A DNA stretch of 64,000 bases, taken from positions 62,001 through 126,000 of the forward strand of contig JAISGD010000024.1 in the NCBI GenBank assembly GCA_031263195.1, in the 5' to 3' direction. This stretch comes from Campylobacteraceae bacterium. GTDB lineage: Bacteria > Campylobacterota > Campylobacteria > Campylobacterales > Campylobacteraceae. The translations under genes were made by a program, and so were the position numbers. Numbering within the stretch: position 1 is the stretch's first letter; every line of letters begins with the position of its first letter. Shown here one piece after another: positions 35,893-45,011 of the stretch. A model generated the notes under the pieces. It did not search any database and was not told where the DNA came from. It worked only from the letters and a program-made list of their open reading frames with translations.

Positions 35893-37518
35893 ATGCGTAA
35901 AATATTTGTTGACAGTTCTTTTTTGATTATATCGCTCACGCTTTATTTTAGTTTTGTTTTAAATATAACTTTTTGGATTTATATTTATACTCATGTAGAT
36001 ATAACCGGCTTTAGTGTTGGATTATTTGTTTGCACGCTGCCGTTTTTTATATTTGCGCCTATGTGTATCATTTTTAATATACTAATGATTCCGTTTTTAG
36101 GCATATTTATTGCCTCTTTTCTTATGGTAATATCAGCTGCTGCGAGTTATATGATGTACTCATACGGTGTGTATATAGATTCAGATATGATACGAAATGT
36201 TTTTGAGACAAATACAAGAGAAGCTGTCGATTTAATGACGCCCTCATTTGTGTTGTGGACATTTTTTCTTGGGGTGGTTCCATCAATTTTCCTATTTTTG
36301 GTAAAAGTAAAATACAGATCGTTAAAGGATGAGTTGAAAAGACGTTTATTTATGATATTTTTGTCACTTATAATTGTAATTGCCATAACGGTTCTTTCTT
36401 ACAAAGAGTACGCTTCTTTCGGACGTAATAACAATCAAGTGAGAAAACTTATAATTCCCGTGAATTATATATACTCCGTATGGAAATATTTTAAAATAGA
36501 ATCTCTTGCTAACAGAAACTTTGAAAAGTTAGACCCTGAAGCGCAATTGATTCCCCATAAAGATTCAGCTTTGACTGTTATCATAATGATAATGGGAGAG
36601 ACAGCCAGAGCACAAAATTTCGCGCTAAGCGGGTATAGGAAAAACACAAATCCAACTCTTGTTAAAGAGGATATTATCTATTTTAATGACGTGACATCAT
36701 GCGGAACGGCTACCGCCATATCCGTTCCTTGCATATTTTCAAATATGAATAGAAAGTCATTTGATACAACAAGTGCCAAATTTACCGAAAATGTTTTGGA
36801 TTTGGCAAAAGAGTTGGGCTATAATGTTTTTTGGAGAGACAATAATGACGGTTGTAAGGGTGTATGCGACAGAGTAAATAATGAAGTTATGATAAAAACT
36901 CTAAGCAGTAACAAATACTGCGATGATAAAAGTTGTTATGACGAGGTATTGCTTGACGGATTGGAAGAGTATTTGCGCGATATAAAACAAGATACTTTTA
37001 TTGTATTGCATACAATGGGTTCACATGGTCCATCATATTATAAAAGATATCCTGATAAATTTCGGGTATTTGGACCCACGTGTGACACAGCTCAAATACA
37101 AGACTGTACAAAAGATGAGATTGTCAACACTTATGATAATACAATTGTTTATACCGATTATATCATCTCACAAACTATCAATATACTGAAAAAATTTTCA
37201 AATTATGAATCAGGATTGTTATATGTCTCCGATCATGGGGAGTCTTTGGGTGAAAAAAATATATATTTACATGGTTTGCCGTACGCTATAGCGCCTAAAG
37301 AGCAGACGAGCGTACCGATGATTTTATGGATGTCGGAGAATATGAAAAAGTATGACCATATAGACTATAACTGCATGAAAAACGATGCTAAAACCAAGAG
37401 CTACAGTCATGACAATTTGTTTCACTCAATTTTAGGGTTACTGAAGATAAAGACAAAAGTTTACGATAAAAATCTTGACATGTTTGAAAGTTGCCGCACT
37501 CAAGCGCTGCTGCATTAA
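35893..37518 (+). CDS. EptA/EptC-family phosphoethanolamine transferase
   Basis: 541 residues. The first 170 or so form five membrane helices; the rest is a periplasmic alkaline-phosphatase-like domain. The metal glutamate is in MGETARAQNFALSGY, the nucleophile threonine (about 271) in SCGTATAISVPC, and zinc ligands in SDHGESLGE and HGLPYAIAP. Several cysteine pairs (for example CKGVCDRV, CDDKSC) match disulfide-stabilised EptA/EptC. It adds phosphoethanolamine to lipid A, and in C. jejuni EptC also to the flagellar rod, giving cationic peptide resistance. The ATG follows a weak site (GAGGGAATTTATAA). Confidence 0.92.
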   Translation: MRKIFVDSSFLIISLTLYFSFVLNITFWIYIYTHVDITGFSVGLFVCTLPFFIFAPMCIIFNILMIPFLGIFIASFLMVISAAASYMMYSYGVYIDSDMIRNVFETNTREAVDLMTPSFVLWTFFLGVVPSIFLFLVKVKYRSLKDELKRRLFMIFLSLIIVIAITVLSYKEYASFGRNNNQVRKLIIPVNYIYSVWKYFKIESLANRNFEKLDPEAQLIPHKDSALTVIIMIMGETARAQNFALSGYRKNTNPTLVKEDIIYFNDVTSCGTATAISVPCIFSNMNRKSFDTTSAKFTENVLDLAKELGYNVFWRDNNDGCKGVCDRVNNEVMIKTLSSNKYCDDKSCYDEVLLDGLEEYLRDIKQDTFIVLHTMGSHGPSYYKRYPDKFRVFGPTCDTAQIQDCTKDEIVNTYDNTIVYTDYIISQTINILKKFSNYESGLLYVSDHGESLGEKNIYLHGLPYAIAPKEQTSVPMILWMSENMKKYDHIDYNCMKNDAKTKSYSHDNLFHSILGLLKIKTKVYDKNLDMFESCRTQALLH

Positions 37519-37685
37519 GTTCAAGGTTTTACGCAGTTAAAAGAGAAACTATCAATAAGCCTATTGCAATATTTGCTGATAAAAAGTGTGGCATCATAAT
37601 AATCTGTAAGATTGAAAATTTAATATTTAAAACAAAAATGGAGACAATAAATATTAAAATTATTTAAGGTTCAGTGATTTTTGAA

Positions 37686-37770
37686 TGGTGCGGATGAAGA
37701 GACTCGAACTCCCATGCCTTGCGGCGCCAGATCCTAAGTCTGGTGTGTCTACCAATTTCACCACATCCGC
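37686..37770 (-). tRNA. tRNA-Leu (anticodon TAG)
   Basis: 85 bases including CCA. Acceptor GCGGATG pairs with CATCCGC. It has a long variable arm as expected for Leu, anticodon loop ACTTAGGAT, and T arm GGGAGTTCGAGTCTC. Last gene of a five-tRNA minus-strand operon. Confidence 0.96.
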
Positions 37771-37958
37771 ATAACAATAATAAAAAGCGTGTATTAAAAC
37801 GCTGATAAAATTTCTTTTTTCAAAACGCAAATTTATTTGATGTGAAGTTAAAAACTCCGTATCCAACTTACTTTCTAAAAAAATTTTCATAAAAGCAAAC
37901 AAACTTCGAGGATTTAAAAGAACACATGTTTCTGACGCACTTCCTCAAACAAAATCAA

Positions 37959-38035
37959 TGGTACGCCCAAGAGGATTCGAACCTCTGACCTACGGCTTAG
38001 AAGGCCGTTGCTCTATCCAGCTGAGCTATGAGCGC
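37959..38035 (-). tRNA. tRNA-Arg (anticodon TCT)
   Basis: 77 bases including CCA. Acceptor GCGCTCA, D arm AGCTCAGCTGGATAGAGC, anticodon stem-loop ACGGCCTTCTAAGCCGT, T arm AGAGGTTCGAATCCTCT. Fourth gene of the tRNA operon, after 66 bases of spacer. Confidence 0.96.
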
Positions 38036-38101
38036 ATTTTATCGTTTAGCAAGCCAGCATTGTTTCAAACTATATTAAAACAAGCCTCTTTTATTGCTCA
38101 A

Positions 38102-38178
38102 TGGTACGCTCGATAGGAGTCGAACCTACAACCTACAGATCCGAAGTCTGTTGCTCTATCCAATTGAGCTACGAGCGC
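38102..38178 (-). tRNA. tRNA-Arg (anticodon TCG)
   Basis: 77 bases including CCA. Acceptor GCGCTCG, anticodon loop ACTTCGGAT, T arm GTAGGTTCGACTCCTAT. Three bases separate it from tRNA-His. The TCG anticodon is unusual for the CGN box when an ACG (inosine) form is the common choice, and the ACG form may be elsewhere. Confidence 0.95.
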
Positions 38179-38181
38179 AAA

Positions 38182-38258
38182 TGGGGTGAGTTGTGGGGAT
38201 TGAACCCACGACCCTCAGGACCACAATCTGATGCTCTACCGACTGAGCTAAACTCACC
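38182..38258 (-). tRNA. tRNA-His (anticodon GTG)
   Basis: 77 bases including CCA and the extra G at position -1 facing the discriminator C that marks tRNA-His. Anticodon loop ATTGTGGTC, T arm CGTGGGTTCAATCCCCACA. Confidence 0.96.
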
Positions 38259-38267
38259 ATTAAATAC

Positions 38268-38344
<77 letters not shown>

Positions 38345-38365
38345 AAAATAAAAAACAAGGCTGAA

Positions 38366-38394
38366 AGTTTACACAAAACATTTGTTTTTGTCAA
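38366..38394 (-). promoter_or_regulatory. Promoter of the Pro-His-Arg-Arg-Leu tRNA operon
   Basis: On the minus strand TTGACA (38394..38389) and TAAACT (38371..38366) are separated by exactly 17 bases, a near-consensus sigma-70 promoter. Transcription would start about 15 bases before tRNA-Pro. The clear -35 box is uncommon in this phylum and fits a strong stable-RNA promoter. Confidence 0.7.
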
Positions 38395-38429
38395 GACTTT
38401 TTGCTTTCATTAATCAATTTATGACTGTT

Positions 38430-39218
38430 TTATGCACCGTTAAATCTGATAATTCCATTATCCGGACTACTTGCTGTTGCAAATGGCTTTTTTGCCATTC
38501 TGCCGGATAGATAACTACCGCGTCCCGCTATCACTGCGTGTTTCATCGCTTTTGCCATTATAATAGGCTCTTTTGCGTAAGCTAAAGCACTATTTGTCAA
38601 AACTGCGTCTGCGCCTGTCTCCATAGCTATAACTGCGTCACTGGCGCAGCCTATACCTGCATCTACTATAACCGGTACTTTTACAGCTTCTTTGATAAAT
38701 ATAATATTGTATCTGTTTTGTATGCCAAGACCGCTGCCAATTGGCGCGGCGAGCGGCATCACAGCGGCACTTCCGGCATTTTCCAATCTTTTTGCCGTTA
38801 TCGGGTCGTCATTTGTATAAGACATTACGGTAAAGTCGTCTTTTGCCAAAATTTCACATGCTTTTAGAGTCTCTATGATATCAGGATAAAGAGTTTTGGC
38901 AGTATCGCCTATAATCTCAAGTTTTATCAAATCAAGCCCTATTGCATCCCTTACCATACGAAAAAGCGCTACGGCTTCTTCGGCTTTGACACAACCTGCG
39001 GAATTAGGCAAAAGTGTTATGTTCGTACCGTTAAAATAGTCTGTCAAATTTTCTTCGTTCTTATTTGTGATATTTACCCGTCTTACCGCGACAGTAATAA
39101 GATTTGAACCGCTTGCCAATGTAGCCTCTTTTGTTGTCTGGAAATCTTTATATTTACCGCTTCCAACTATCAAACGACTCTCAAATTCATATTTTCCAAC
39201 TTTCAACGTATCTTTCAT
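38430..39218 (-). CDS. thiG: Thiazole synthase ThiG
   Basis: 262 residues, TIM barrel. Core blocks are intact: [26 protein letters not shown], the Schiff-base lysine in [46 protein letters not shown] and [14 protein letters not shown]. It joins deoxyxylulose phosphate, dehydroglycine and ThiS thiocarboxylate into the thiamine thiazole. The other thi genes are not in the window. It follows terC by one base, so the two are co-transcribed. Confidence 0.95.
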   Translation of the reverse strand: MKDTLKVGKYEFESRLIVGSGKYKDFQTTKEATLASGSNLITVAVRRVNITNKNEENLTDYFNGTNITLLPNSAGCVKAEEAVALFRMVRDAIGLDLIKLEIIGDTAKTLYPDIIETLKACEILAKDDFTVMSYTNDDPITAKRLENAGSAAVMPLAAPIGSGLGIQNRYNIIFIKEAVKVPVIVDAGIGCASDAVIAMETGADAVLTNSALAYAKEPIIMAKAMKHAVIAGRGSYLSGRMAKKPFATASSPDNGIIRFNGA

Positions 39219-39219
39219 T

Positions 39220-39942
39220 TTATTCTTCCTTATTTTTTGATTGTGCGTAAATATTGAGAGACTCTACTGCCAAAGCGAAAGCCATAGCAAAATATATATA
39301 CCCTTTTGGTATATAAAATCCCGCTCCGTCTGCCATTAACGCTACCCCCACAAGTATCAAAAATGATAAAGCCATCATCTTTAAAGTTGGATGAGCATCT
39401 ATAAAATCACTTATTGTTTTTGAGGCCGCCATCATTACAATAACAGCTATCACGACGGCCAATATCATTATCTCTATTTGATTTGCCATACCGACGGCGG
39501 TTATAACAGAATCAAGCGAAAAGATAATATCCAAAAGTGCTATCTGTATCAAAACACCGATGAAATTTTTCGCCGCTTTAATTGTTTTTGTATTTTTATG
39601 CGGTTCTATATCGTTGTGAATTTCCAATGTAGCTTTGGCTATCAAAAAGAGTCCGCCTAGTATAAGTATCAAATCGCGTCCTGAGAAACCATGTCCGAGC
39701 AGTTCAAACAGCGGTTTTGTCAATTTCATTATCCAAAAAAGCGACAACAAAAGCAATATCCTTGTTGCCATAGCTAAAGATAAGCCCAAAATTCGTGCTT
39801 TTTGTTGTCTGTCTTTTGGCAGTTTGCTCACCAAAATAGCTATAAAGATGATATTATCAATGCCTAGAATTATCTCAAGCCCTGTTAATGTTGCCAATGC
39901 AACCCACGCTTGAGGGTCGCTTATCCAGCCCAAAAGCTCCAT
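39220..39942 (-). CDS. TerC/YgdQ-family membrane protein
   Basis: 240 residues from ATG 39942, seven bases after GGAG; the track starts one codon earlier at TTG. Seven or so membrane helices with the conserved acidic motifs [16 protein letters not shown] and [18 protein letters not shown], which mark the TerC family. Relatives are linked to tellurite resistance and to manganese export or metalation of secreted proteins; the role here is unproven. Upstream partner of thiG. Confidence 0.88.
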   Translation of the reverse strand: MELLGWISDPQAWVALATLTGLEIILGIDNIIFIAILVSKLPKDRQQKARILGLSLAMATRILLLLSLFWIMKLTKPLFELLGHGFSGRDLILILGGLFLIAKATLEIHNDIEPHKNTKTIKAAKNFIGVLIQIALLDIIFSLDSVITAVGMANQIEIMILAVVIAVIVMMAASKTISDFIDAHPTLKMMALSFLILVGVALMADGAGFYIPKGYIYFAMAFALAVESLNIYAQSKNKEE

Positions 39943-40030
39943 CAATTTTCTCCTTCAAAGACAGAAGTATATCAAAGTTTTTCAATCCAGACAATGAAAT
40001 TTGACTTACTTCAAAACCATACACTTGCTT

Positions 40031-40606
40031 TTATGAGCTTAGTATACTTATTACTGTTTTTGGTAAAATCTCATACTCTATCTCGTGGATATTTGCCTCG
40101 TACTCTTCATAACTCATATTCTCTTTGCACGTAAAACTTTTTTGCGCTATCACCTCTCCGCCGTCAAGTTCCTCATTAACAAAATGCACGCTGGCACCCG
40201 CCTCTTTCGCCTTCGCGACATAACTTTGACGTATCGCATCGGCTCCTTTAAAAAGCGGCAATAACGAAGGATGTATATTGATAGCTTTCACATTTCTTGT
40301 AAAATACGGAGTTAAAATCCGCATAAATCCAGCCAAAACGCATAAATCAATCTCATATGATTTTATAATCTCGACCAATTTTTTATCAAAATCCGCTCTT
40401 TGAGGGTAGTCGCTGTGCTTTAATATCACAGGTTCCACGCCGTATTTACAAGATTTTGCTATGCCAAGCGCCTCTTCTTTGTTGCAAATAGTTAAAACAA
40501 TCTCTATCTTTGTGCCGTTAAATACTCTGTCGTGGATTTTTAAAAATAGATTTTCCAAATTTGTCCCCGAACCGCTGAAAAGAACCGCAATTTTTTTTGT
40601 AACCAT
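40031..40606 (-). CDS. purN: Phosphoribosylglycinamide formyltransferase
   Basis: The track ORF starts at 40678 but ATG 40606 has AAGGGA four bases upstream and matches the family start (VTKKIAVLFSGSGTNLENLF), giving 191 residues. The catalytic block is complete: LAGFMRILTPYF, INIHPSLLPLFKGADAIRQSY and VNEELDGGEVIAQ. It transfers formyl from 10-formyl-THF to GAR in purine synthesis. It is downstream of the NAD(P)H-hydrate repair gene on the same strand. Confidence 0.94.
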   Translation of the reverse strand: MVTKKIAVLFSGSGTNLENLFLKIHDRVFNGTKIEIVLTICNKEEALGIAKSCKYGVEPVILKHSDYPQRADFDKKLVEIIKSYEIDLCVLAGFMRILTPYFTRNVKAINIHPSLLPLFKGADAIRQSYVAKAKEAGASVHFVNEELDGGEVIAQKSFTCKENMSYEEYEANIHEIEYEILPKTVISILSS

Positions 40607-40682
40607 AAAATCCCTTAATCTTATTTTGAAAAATATTGTATTTATAACAATGTCTTGAAATTTAGCGCATCGCGGCAAAAAT

Positions 40683-42053
40683 TCACTTTTGCAGCAACTT
40701 AATCTTTTCTATCAAACCTTCCGGAGTTAGCGCATAATTATTTGTCTCAAAACTTAAACTTGCTAACGCGTGAGCTAACACTCCGCTAACCGCAGCGTTT
40801 AGAGGAGAATAATTTTGAGCAAGCAAAGCGCCTATAAGACCCGCTAAAATATCGCCGCTGCCGCCTTTTGCCAAAGCTTGAGTACCAAACCGACAAACAT
40901 ATAAAACGCTATTTTGAGCGATGATAGTGTTAGCACCTTTCAAAACCAAAACGCCGCTAAATTTGAGCGAAAACTCTTTAGCCCAAAAAAACCTTCTTTG
41001 TTGTATCTCTTCTACGCTTATCTTTCCAAAACCAAATATTTCAAGCAAACTTGAAAATTCCTTCGGATGCGGCGTTATAACGCATTTTGGGCTATCCCAC
41101 TCTCTAATTCTCTTATCATAGCATAGATCCGCGTCTATAACAAACGGTACATTCTCAAACCATGAAGCGTCCATCTCTCTATTTCCAAAACCCATTCCTG
41201 CTATTACAGCGGTGGTTTTATCGGGAAGTTTTTCAGCTTGCATCAATGAAGGATTAAATTCAAAAAGTTTCTCTTTAACTAACAAACTAACAAGTCCCGC
41301 GCCAAAACTAAGAGCCGTTAGTCCAGACAATATCGAAGCTCCCGCTTTTTCGCCGCTAACAATTGCAAGGTGTCCAAAATCTCCTTTATTGCTATTTTTG
41401 CGTTCTCTTATCGGCAAAACCAAATCGTCTTTTTCAAGTAAAAACATATCCGTCTCATCTTCAAATTCGCTTCTATCCACGCCCAAATCGCAACAAATAA
41501 TCTCTCCTGCATAATCTTTCGTGAAATCCTCAAACAAAACCGCTTTCAAAGCGCCCATAGTAAGCGTAAAATCGGCTTTAAAAGGCGTTTGCGAATATAT
41601 CGCGGTCGGTATGTCGCAAGCGATTTTTAACCCTTTTTGAGTATTTACATGTAAAAGCAAATTTTCCAAATCTTTATCTATTGCGTTTTTTTGCCCGCTT
41701 CCCAATATGCAATCTATGTAAATATCGGCACTCTTTGGCAAAGTTTTTAAAATCTTTACATGTAAGGATTTTAAACGCGAGAACTGGAGTTTGGCAAGAG
41801 GCGATTTTGGAGGATAAAAGCAAAAAACCGATACGTTGAAACTGCCGACAAGCATTCTCGCCGCCGCAAACCCATCCGCGCCGTTATTGCCGCCGCCGCA
41901 AAGAAAAAGAATATCAGCGCCTTTTTTAGCTTTTGTCTTGATAAACTCCGCTATACCGCGCGCCGCATTTTCCATCAATATCTCTTCGTTTAAGAGAAAT
42001 TTTGTTTGCGCTCGTTTATCCAGAATATCGGTTTTGTGAAAAATCTTTTGCAT
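40683..42053 (-). CDS. nnrD: Bifunctional NAD(P)H-hydrate epimerase / ADP-dependent dehydratase
   Basis: 456 residues, both repair activities in one chain. The N-terminal YjeF epimerase domain (1-190) has FLCGGGNNGADGFAAARML and IDCILGSGQKN. The C-terminal kinase-like dehydratase domain (from about 215) has GDFGHLAIVSGEKAGASILSG, CVITPHPKEFSSLL and the GTQALAKGGSGDILAGLIGALLAQ signature. It repairs damaged nicotinamide cofactors. Two TTACATGTAA palindromes (41645, 41756) lie inside the gene, coding LHVN and LHVK. purN lies downstream on the same strand. Confidence 0.93.
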   Translation of the reverse strand: MQKIFHKTDILDKRAQTKFLLNEEILMENAARGIAEFIKTKAKKGADILFLCGGGNNGADGFAAARMLVGSFNVSVFCFYPPKSPLAKLQFSRLKSLHVKILKTLPKSADIYIDCILGSGQKNAIDKDLENLLLHVNTQKGLKIACDIPTAIYSQTPFKADFTLTMGALKAVLFEDFTKDYAGEIICCDLGVDRSEFEDETDMFLLEKDDLVLPIRERKNSNKGDFGHLAIVSGEKAGASILSGLTALSFGAGLVSLLVKEKLFEFNPSLMQAEKLPDKTTAVIAGMGFGNREMDASWFENVPFVIDADLCYDKRIREWDSPKCVITPHPKEFSSLLEIFGFGKISVEEIQQRRFFWAKEFSLKFSGVLVLKGANTIIAQNSVLYVCRFGTQALAKGGSGDILAGLIGALLAQNYSPLNAAVSGVLAHALASLSFETNNYALTPEGLIEKIKLLQK

Positions 42054-42186
42054 GGTAAAATCCGATTTGAAATGGCTAATTATACTAAAAAACTCAAAAA
42101 TTTACCGTAAAATATAAATTTTCACTCTGTACATGTAGATGCTTTAAATATTTTATATTTTAGAGATTTTGAAAACTGCAACTTAA

Positions 42187-42228
42187 TCATTGCGAGGAAG
42201 GAGCGCAGCGATTGACGAAGCAGTCCAT
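42187..42228 (+). repeat. cattgcgag/gcaatcca repeat unit
   Basis: tcattgcgaggaaggagcgcagcgattgacgaagcagtccat, direct orientation, with a changed end (cagtcc for caatcc). Confidence 0.6.
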
Positions 42229-42231
42229 ATT

Positions 42232-42339
42232 CTTCCGTCATTGCGAGCTGACGAAGTCAGCGCGGCAATCCATAATTCCAAAATATTCTAAGTAGGGCGT
42301 GGATTGCTTCGTCGCTAACGCTCCTCACAATGACGGAAG
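42232..42339. repeat. Two inverted repeat units forming a 108-base element
   Basis: The left unit (42232..42273, CTTCCGTCATTGCGAG...gcggcaatccat) and right unit (42300..42339, tggattgcttc...ctcaCAATGACGGAAG) are inverted copies. Their outer 16 bases match with one mismatch (12 perfect). The whole could be a small non-autonomous mobile element or a paired REP element. No transposase is encoded. Confidence 0.65.
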
Positions 42340-42354
42340 GTGAAAATAACAAAA

Positions 42355-42383
42355 GGATAAGCGAGCCTCTGCCTCGCTTATCC
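42355..42383 (-). terminator. Rho-independent terminator of the 42398 lipoprotein gene
   Basis: Perfect 11-bp stem GGATAAGCGAG / CTCGCTTATCC with a seven-base loop. On the minus strand it is followed by TTTTGTTATTTT, and it lies 14 bases after the stop codon. Confidence 0.85.
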
Positions 42384-42397
42384 CGAATATTTAAAAC

Positions 42398-43084
42398 TTA
42401 CTGCAAAATTTTTTCAAATATAACCATAGAGTCTGTTCCGTAAAGGTAAAACCTAAAATAATAGTAAAACTCCACATCATTTTTATCGCACTGCCATTCT
42501 GTAGCGCTATCGGTATTGCAACTAACATTGGCATTGTTTATATCAAAAAACTTTCCGCTTTCCGTTATATCTGCATAATAATCGGCAAACTCTGAGCTCA
42601 TGTCACCCTCATACTTTGTTATAGTGGCTACATCGTCAAGCAAAGTAGCGTCTACATTTCCGAATAGATTTGTAAATTCACTATTTGATATGCTTCTGTT
42701 GGCATCAAGAATCATTCCTATATATAAATTATAATAGCTCTCAACCCAAATATTTCCATAATTCAAACCTTTAGACGCAGGGTCATTTAGAATATAATCA
42801 TACCGAAACTCATTGTCATCAACATAGTATTCATCGTAAAGAGTAACGTCTTTTCCGCTCACTGTAGCGTTGAAAGATTTTGCCAGCTGTGTAGAAGAAT
42901 TATTGTAATATGTCACCATTTTGTGTTCATAAGTTATAGTGAAACCTGAAGTATCAAGCGGCGGAAAATCTGATATAAAATTGGCAATATCATCGCTTTC
43001 GCTGCTTGAACTGCCTCCGCTTCCACAGCCTGCTAAAACCAACACTGTAAGAGCTGTTAAGCTCAACTTTAGTAAATCTCCCAT
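42398..43084 (-). CDS. Unknown lipoprotein
   Basis: 228 residues. A lipoprotein signal (LTALTVLVLAGC) is followed by a Ser-rich linker (GSGGSSSSESDD) and an acidic, Tyr-rich domain (DEYYVDDNEFRYDYILND, FYYYFRFYLYG). No family recognised. The ATG has AAGGAG upstream and the gene ends in a strong terminator, so it is a single-gene unit. The Ser linker and composition resemble the GLUG lipoprotein (50895) only in its signal region. Probably surface or periplasmic. Confidence 0.7.
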   Translation of the reverse strand: MGDLLKLSLTALTVLVLAGCGSGGSSSSESDDIANFISDFPPLDTSGFTITYEHKMVTYYNNSSTQLAKSFNATVSGKDVTLYDEYYVDDNEFRYDYILNDPASKGLNYGNIWVESYYNLYIGMILDANRSISNSEFTNLFGNVDATLLDDVATITKYEGDMSSEFADYYADITESGKFFDINNANVSCNTDSATEWQCDKNDVEFYYYFRFYLYGTDSMVIFEKILQ

Positions 43085-43723
43085 GCAAGACTCCTTATGG
43101 AAAAATTTGTGATTTTGATGATGGATAGTGAAAAATATACAGTTGATTACTGTTTAACGTTGAAGGATGGATGTGCTTTAAATGCGGATTTATGTATTTA
43201 ATGGGACTTTTTGTAAATTTTTGAAATAAGTAGTTTAAGTTCTGATTAAGGTTATCTCTCTCTCTGCAAAAATTCTTAAATAAATCTTAATCATTTTATC
43301 TCTTTGGTAAAATTACTTGTATTTTACAAAAGTTTTTATTAAACAAGACTTTTATCAATATGCAACTGTTTTTTTATGCCTCTATCATTTGCGCATGAGT
43401 GATGGTAGGTGTTTATAACGATTTGGTTTTGGATTCCCGCATTCTTGCATCAAACCGAATAAGCTATTTTGTGGACATAAATTCCTGTTTTCCTTTGTAA
43501 GTTTATCGTTCGGTCGCGAGAATGGCAGAGTGATAATTTTTGGATGCTTGCTTTTATGGATTGCTTTACTTTGTTCGCAATGACGAAGCAATACATAGGA
43601 GTTGCTAAAAATTACTTGATTAATTATTTAGTTATTTTCTAAAACGCTTTAAATTATGGATTGCCGCGCCGCAAGAGGATTTCTCTCTTTCCGCTTTTTA
43701 ATAACTCTTACGATTACGCGATT
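43085..43723. other. Gap with decayed repeats
   Basis: About 640 bases. An inverted repeat unit is at 43557..43585 and a further ggattgccgcgcc fragment at about 43659. The track ORF 43385..43591 is read from this repeat. The promoter of the lipoprotein gene should lie near 43100-43300. Confidence 0.6.
43557..43585 (-). repeat. cattgcgag/gcaatcca repeat unit, inverted and shortened
   Basis: tggattgctttactttgttcgcaatgacg: the inverted unit with its middle shortened. Confidence 0.5.
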
Positions 43724-44176
43724 TTACTTTTTTATAGATAATTTTCTTAATGCAAAACCATAAATGACAAAGATATTCAGCAAAAGACTAAGTCCTAAAA
43801 TTATACGAAAAACTATAGAAGTTTGCACTAAGCCTTCTTTACTGTCCGTTGTATCTAAAGATGCTTTAACCGCATTTAATTTAATCTCGCCTCTATGCCC
43901 CATACCGTCCAGCGCCTCTACTCTCCATTCGCCCTCCTCATCGGGCACAAACGCAAAAAATCCGTTTTTATCAGTTAAACTTTTTATAGTCTCGACAGTT
44001 GGAGTTCTTGGCGGATAGAGTTTAACTTTAGCATACATCATAGGCTTGCCGTCGCTATAAGAAAAACGGGCGACTTTTACGCTATTTTCGCTCTCCGATA
44101 CCTCTACGCCATGAGATAATAAAAATGCGGGCAGCAAAAGAGCAGCCCAAAAATAAATCCATCTATTATTTGACAT
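43724..44176 (-). CDS. NikL-like periplasmic protein with C-terminal membrane anchor
   Basis: 150 residues. A signal-like N-terminus (FWAALLLPAFLLSHG) leads to a beta-sandwich-like domain with LYPPRTPTVETIKSLTDKNGFFAFVPDEEGEWRVEA, resembling a carboxypeptidase-regulatory domain, and a C-terminal helix (IILGLSLLLNIFVIYGFAL). The size, position directly after a DUF4198 protein and anchor fit NikL, an accessory part of nickel ECF importers. It overlaps the upstream gene by 11 bases. The importer genes themselves (nikMNQO) are not in the window. Confidence 0.6.
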   Translation of the reverse strand: MSNNRWIYFWAALLLPAFLLSHGVEVSESENSVKVARFSYSDGKPMMYAKVKLYPPRTPTVETIKSLTDKNGFFAFVPDEEGEWRVEALDGMGHRGEIKLNAVKASLDTTDSKEGLVQTSIVFRIILGLSLLLNIFVIYGFALRKLSIKK

Positions 44177-44954
44177 TAAATACCGCTATCGCGTTTATAT
44201 CGTCCTCATCCACATCAGCTATTTTTGAAGGTTTATGATAATTTACCCTGATAAGCCAAAGCCCTTTGTTGTCAAAATTAAAACTTGCGATGCCATTTTC
44301 ATCTGTTTTGCTCTTTTTCGCATAAGCGTTTTGCATGTTTGGATCAAACGTATCGTATGTAGCAAAAATTTCGGCATTCGCAAAAGGTTTTCCATCGTAT
44401 AAAACTTGAAATTTGCCGTCTTTTCCCATAACAATATCAGCCGGATTTGTAAGCGGCACTATCTCAAAAATTTGCCCCAACGGCTTTTTAAAGCTTTCAT
44501 CGTCAGATTTTGGATTCAGATAAGTTTTTGATAGTTTGCTAAAATACAGGCACTTTGTTATAGTCGCACCCAACGCCAAAACCTCTTTTTTGGTGCCGTC
44601 CATATAACCTTCCGTCGTATAACAATAATAACCTCCAACTCGCTCGCCCACTATCAACACGGGCGAGTCATTTTCCAATTTCCACGACGTTTCATACAAA
44701 AGCCTGTCTTGATTTGCTGTAAGTAAAAGCGAAGTTTTTTTATCTTTTTGCAAAACATAAACCGAATTTAGAATTGAAGGCTCTTCTATCTCTTCACCTT
44801 TTATGAAGTAATGAGTGGATAGTATGTCAAGCTTCACTTCATCACCCGCTTTATAATCCTTAACTTCGCGCGGCGCGACAAAAAATTCGTGTGCTAAAAG
44901 CGTTGTAGAACCAAACGCAATAAAAACCGATAAAGCCAAAACTATTTTTTTCAT
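44166..44954 (-). CDS. DUF4198-family periplasmic protein, NikK-like
   Basis: 262 residues. A signal peptide MKKIVLALSVFIAFGSTTLLA is followed by a mature start HEFFVAPREVKDYKAGDEVKL, typical of DUF4198 proteins whose N-terminal His can bind metal. QVLYDGKPFANAEIFATYD and KSKTDENGIASFNFDNKGLWLIRVNYHKP are the conserved C-terminal blocks. DUF4198 proteins accompany nickel or cobalt importers as NikK. GGAG lies upstream of the ATG. A nickel-regulator-like operator lies 27 bases upstream (44981..45011). Confidence 0.75.
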   Translation of the reverse strand: MKKIVLALSVFIAFGSTTLLAHEFFVAPREVKDYKAGDEVKLDILSTHYFIKGEEIEEPSILNSVYVLQKDKKTSLLLTANQDRLLYETSWKLENDSPVLIVGERVGGYYCYTTEGYMDGTKKEVLALGATITKCLYFSKLSKTYLNPKSDDESFKKPLGQIFEIVPLTNPADIVMGKDGKFQVLYDGKPFANAEIFATYDTFDPNMQNAYAKKSKTDENGIASFNFDNKGLWLIRVNYHKPSKIADVDEDDINAIAVFNVK

Positions 44955-44980
44955 ATTTTCTCCTTTAGTATGAAAAATTA

Positions 44981-45011
44981 AAATAATGTATGCAATGATA
45001 TTACATTATTT
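44981..45011 (-). promoter_or_regulatory. Candidate NikR-type operator
   Basis: A perfect 10-bp inverted repeat AAATAATGTA-N11-TACATTATTT. Arms of this size with 11 bases between are the geometry of epsilon-proteobacterial NikR sites (Helicobacter consensus TATTATT-N11-AATAATA). It sits 27 bases upstream of the NikK-like start, where a repressor could block the promoter. Confidence 0.6.

Larger units (their letters stand above)
42054..42397. other. Repeat cluster between nnrD and a lipoprotein gene
   Basis: Holds a TACATGTA site (42130..42137), three units of the cattgcgag repeat (42187, 42232 direct; 42300 inverted) and the terminator at 42355. No gene. Confidence 0.7.

Noticed and set aside
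37660-37902. 80-residue ORF across tRNA-Leu
   Set aside because: It overlaps the tRNA on the same strand and contains the typical false tRNA translation (VVKLVDTPDLGSGAARHG).
43385-43591. 68-residue ORF starting MLRHCEQSKAIH
   Set aside because: The opening is a translation of the cattgcgag/gcaatcca repeat, seen in many spurious annotations.
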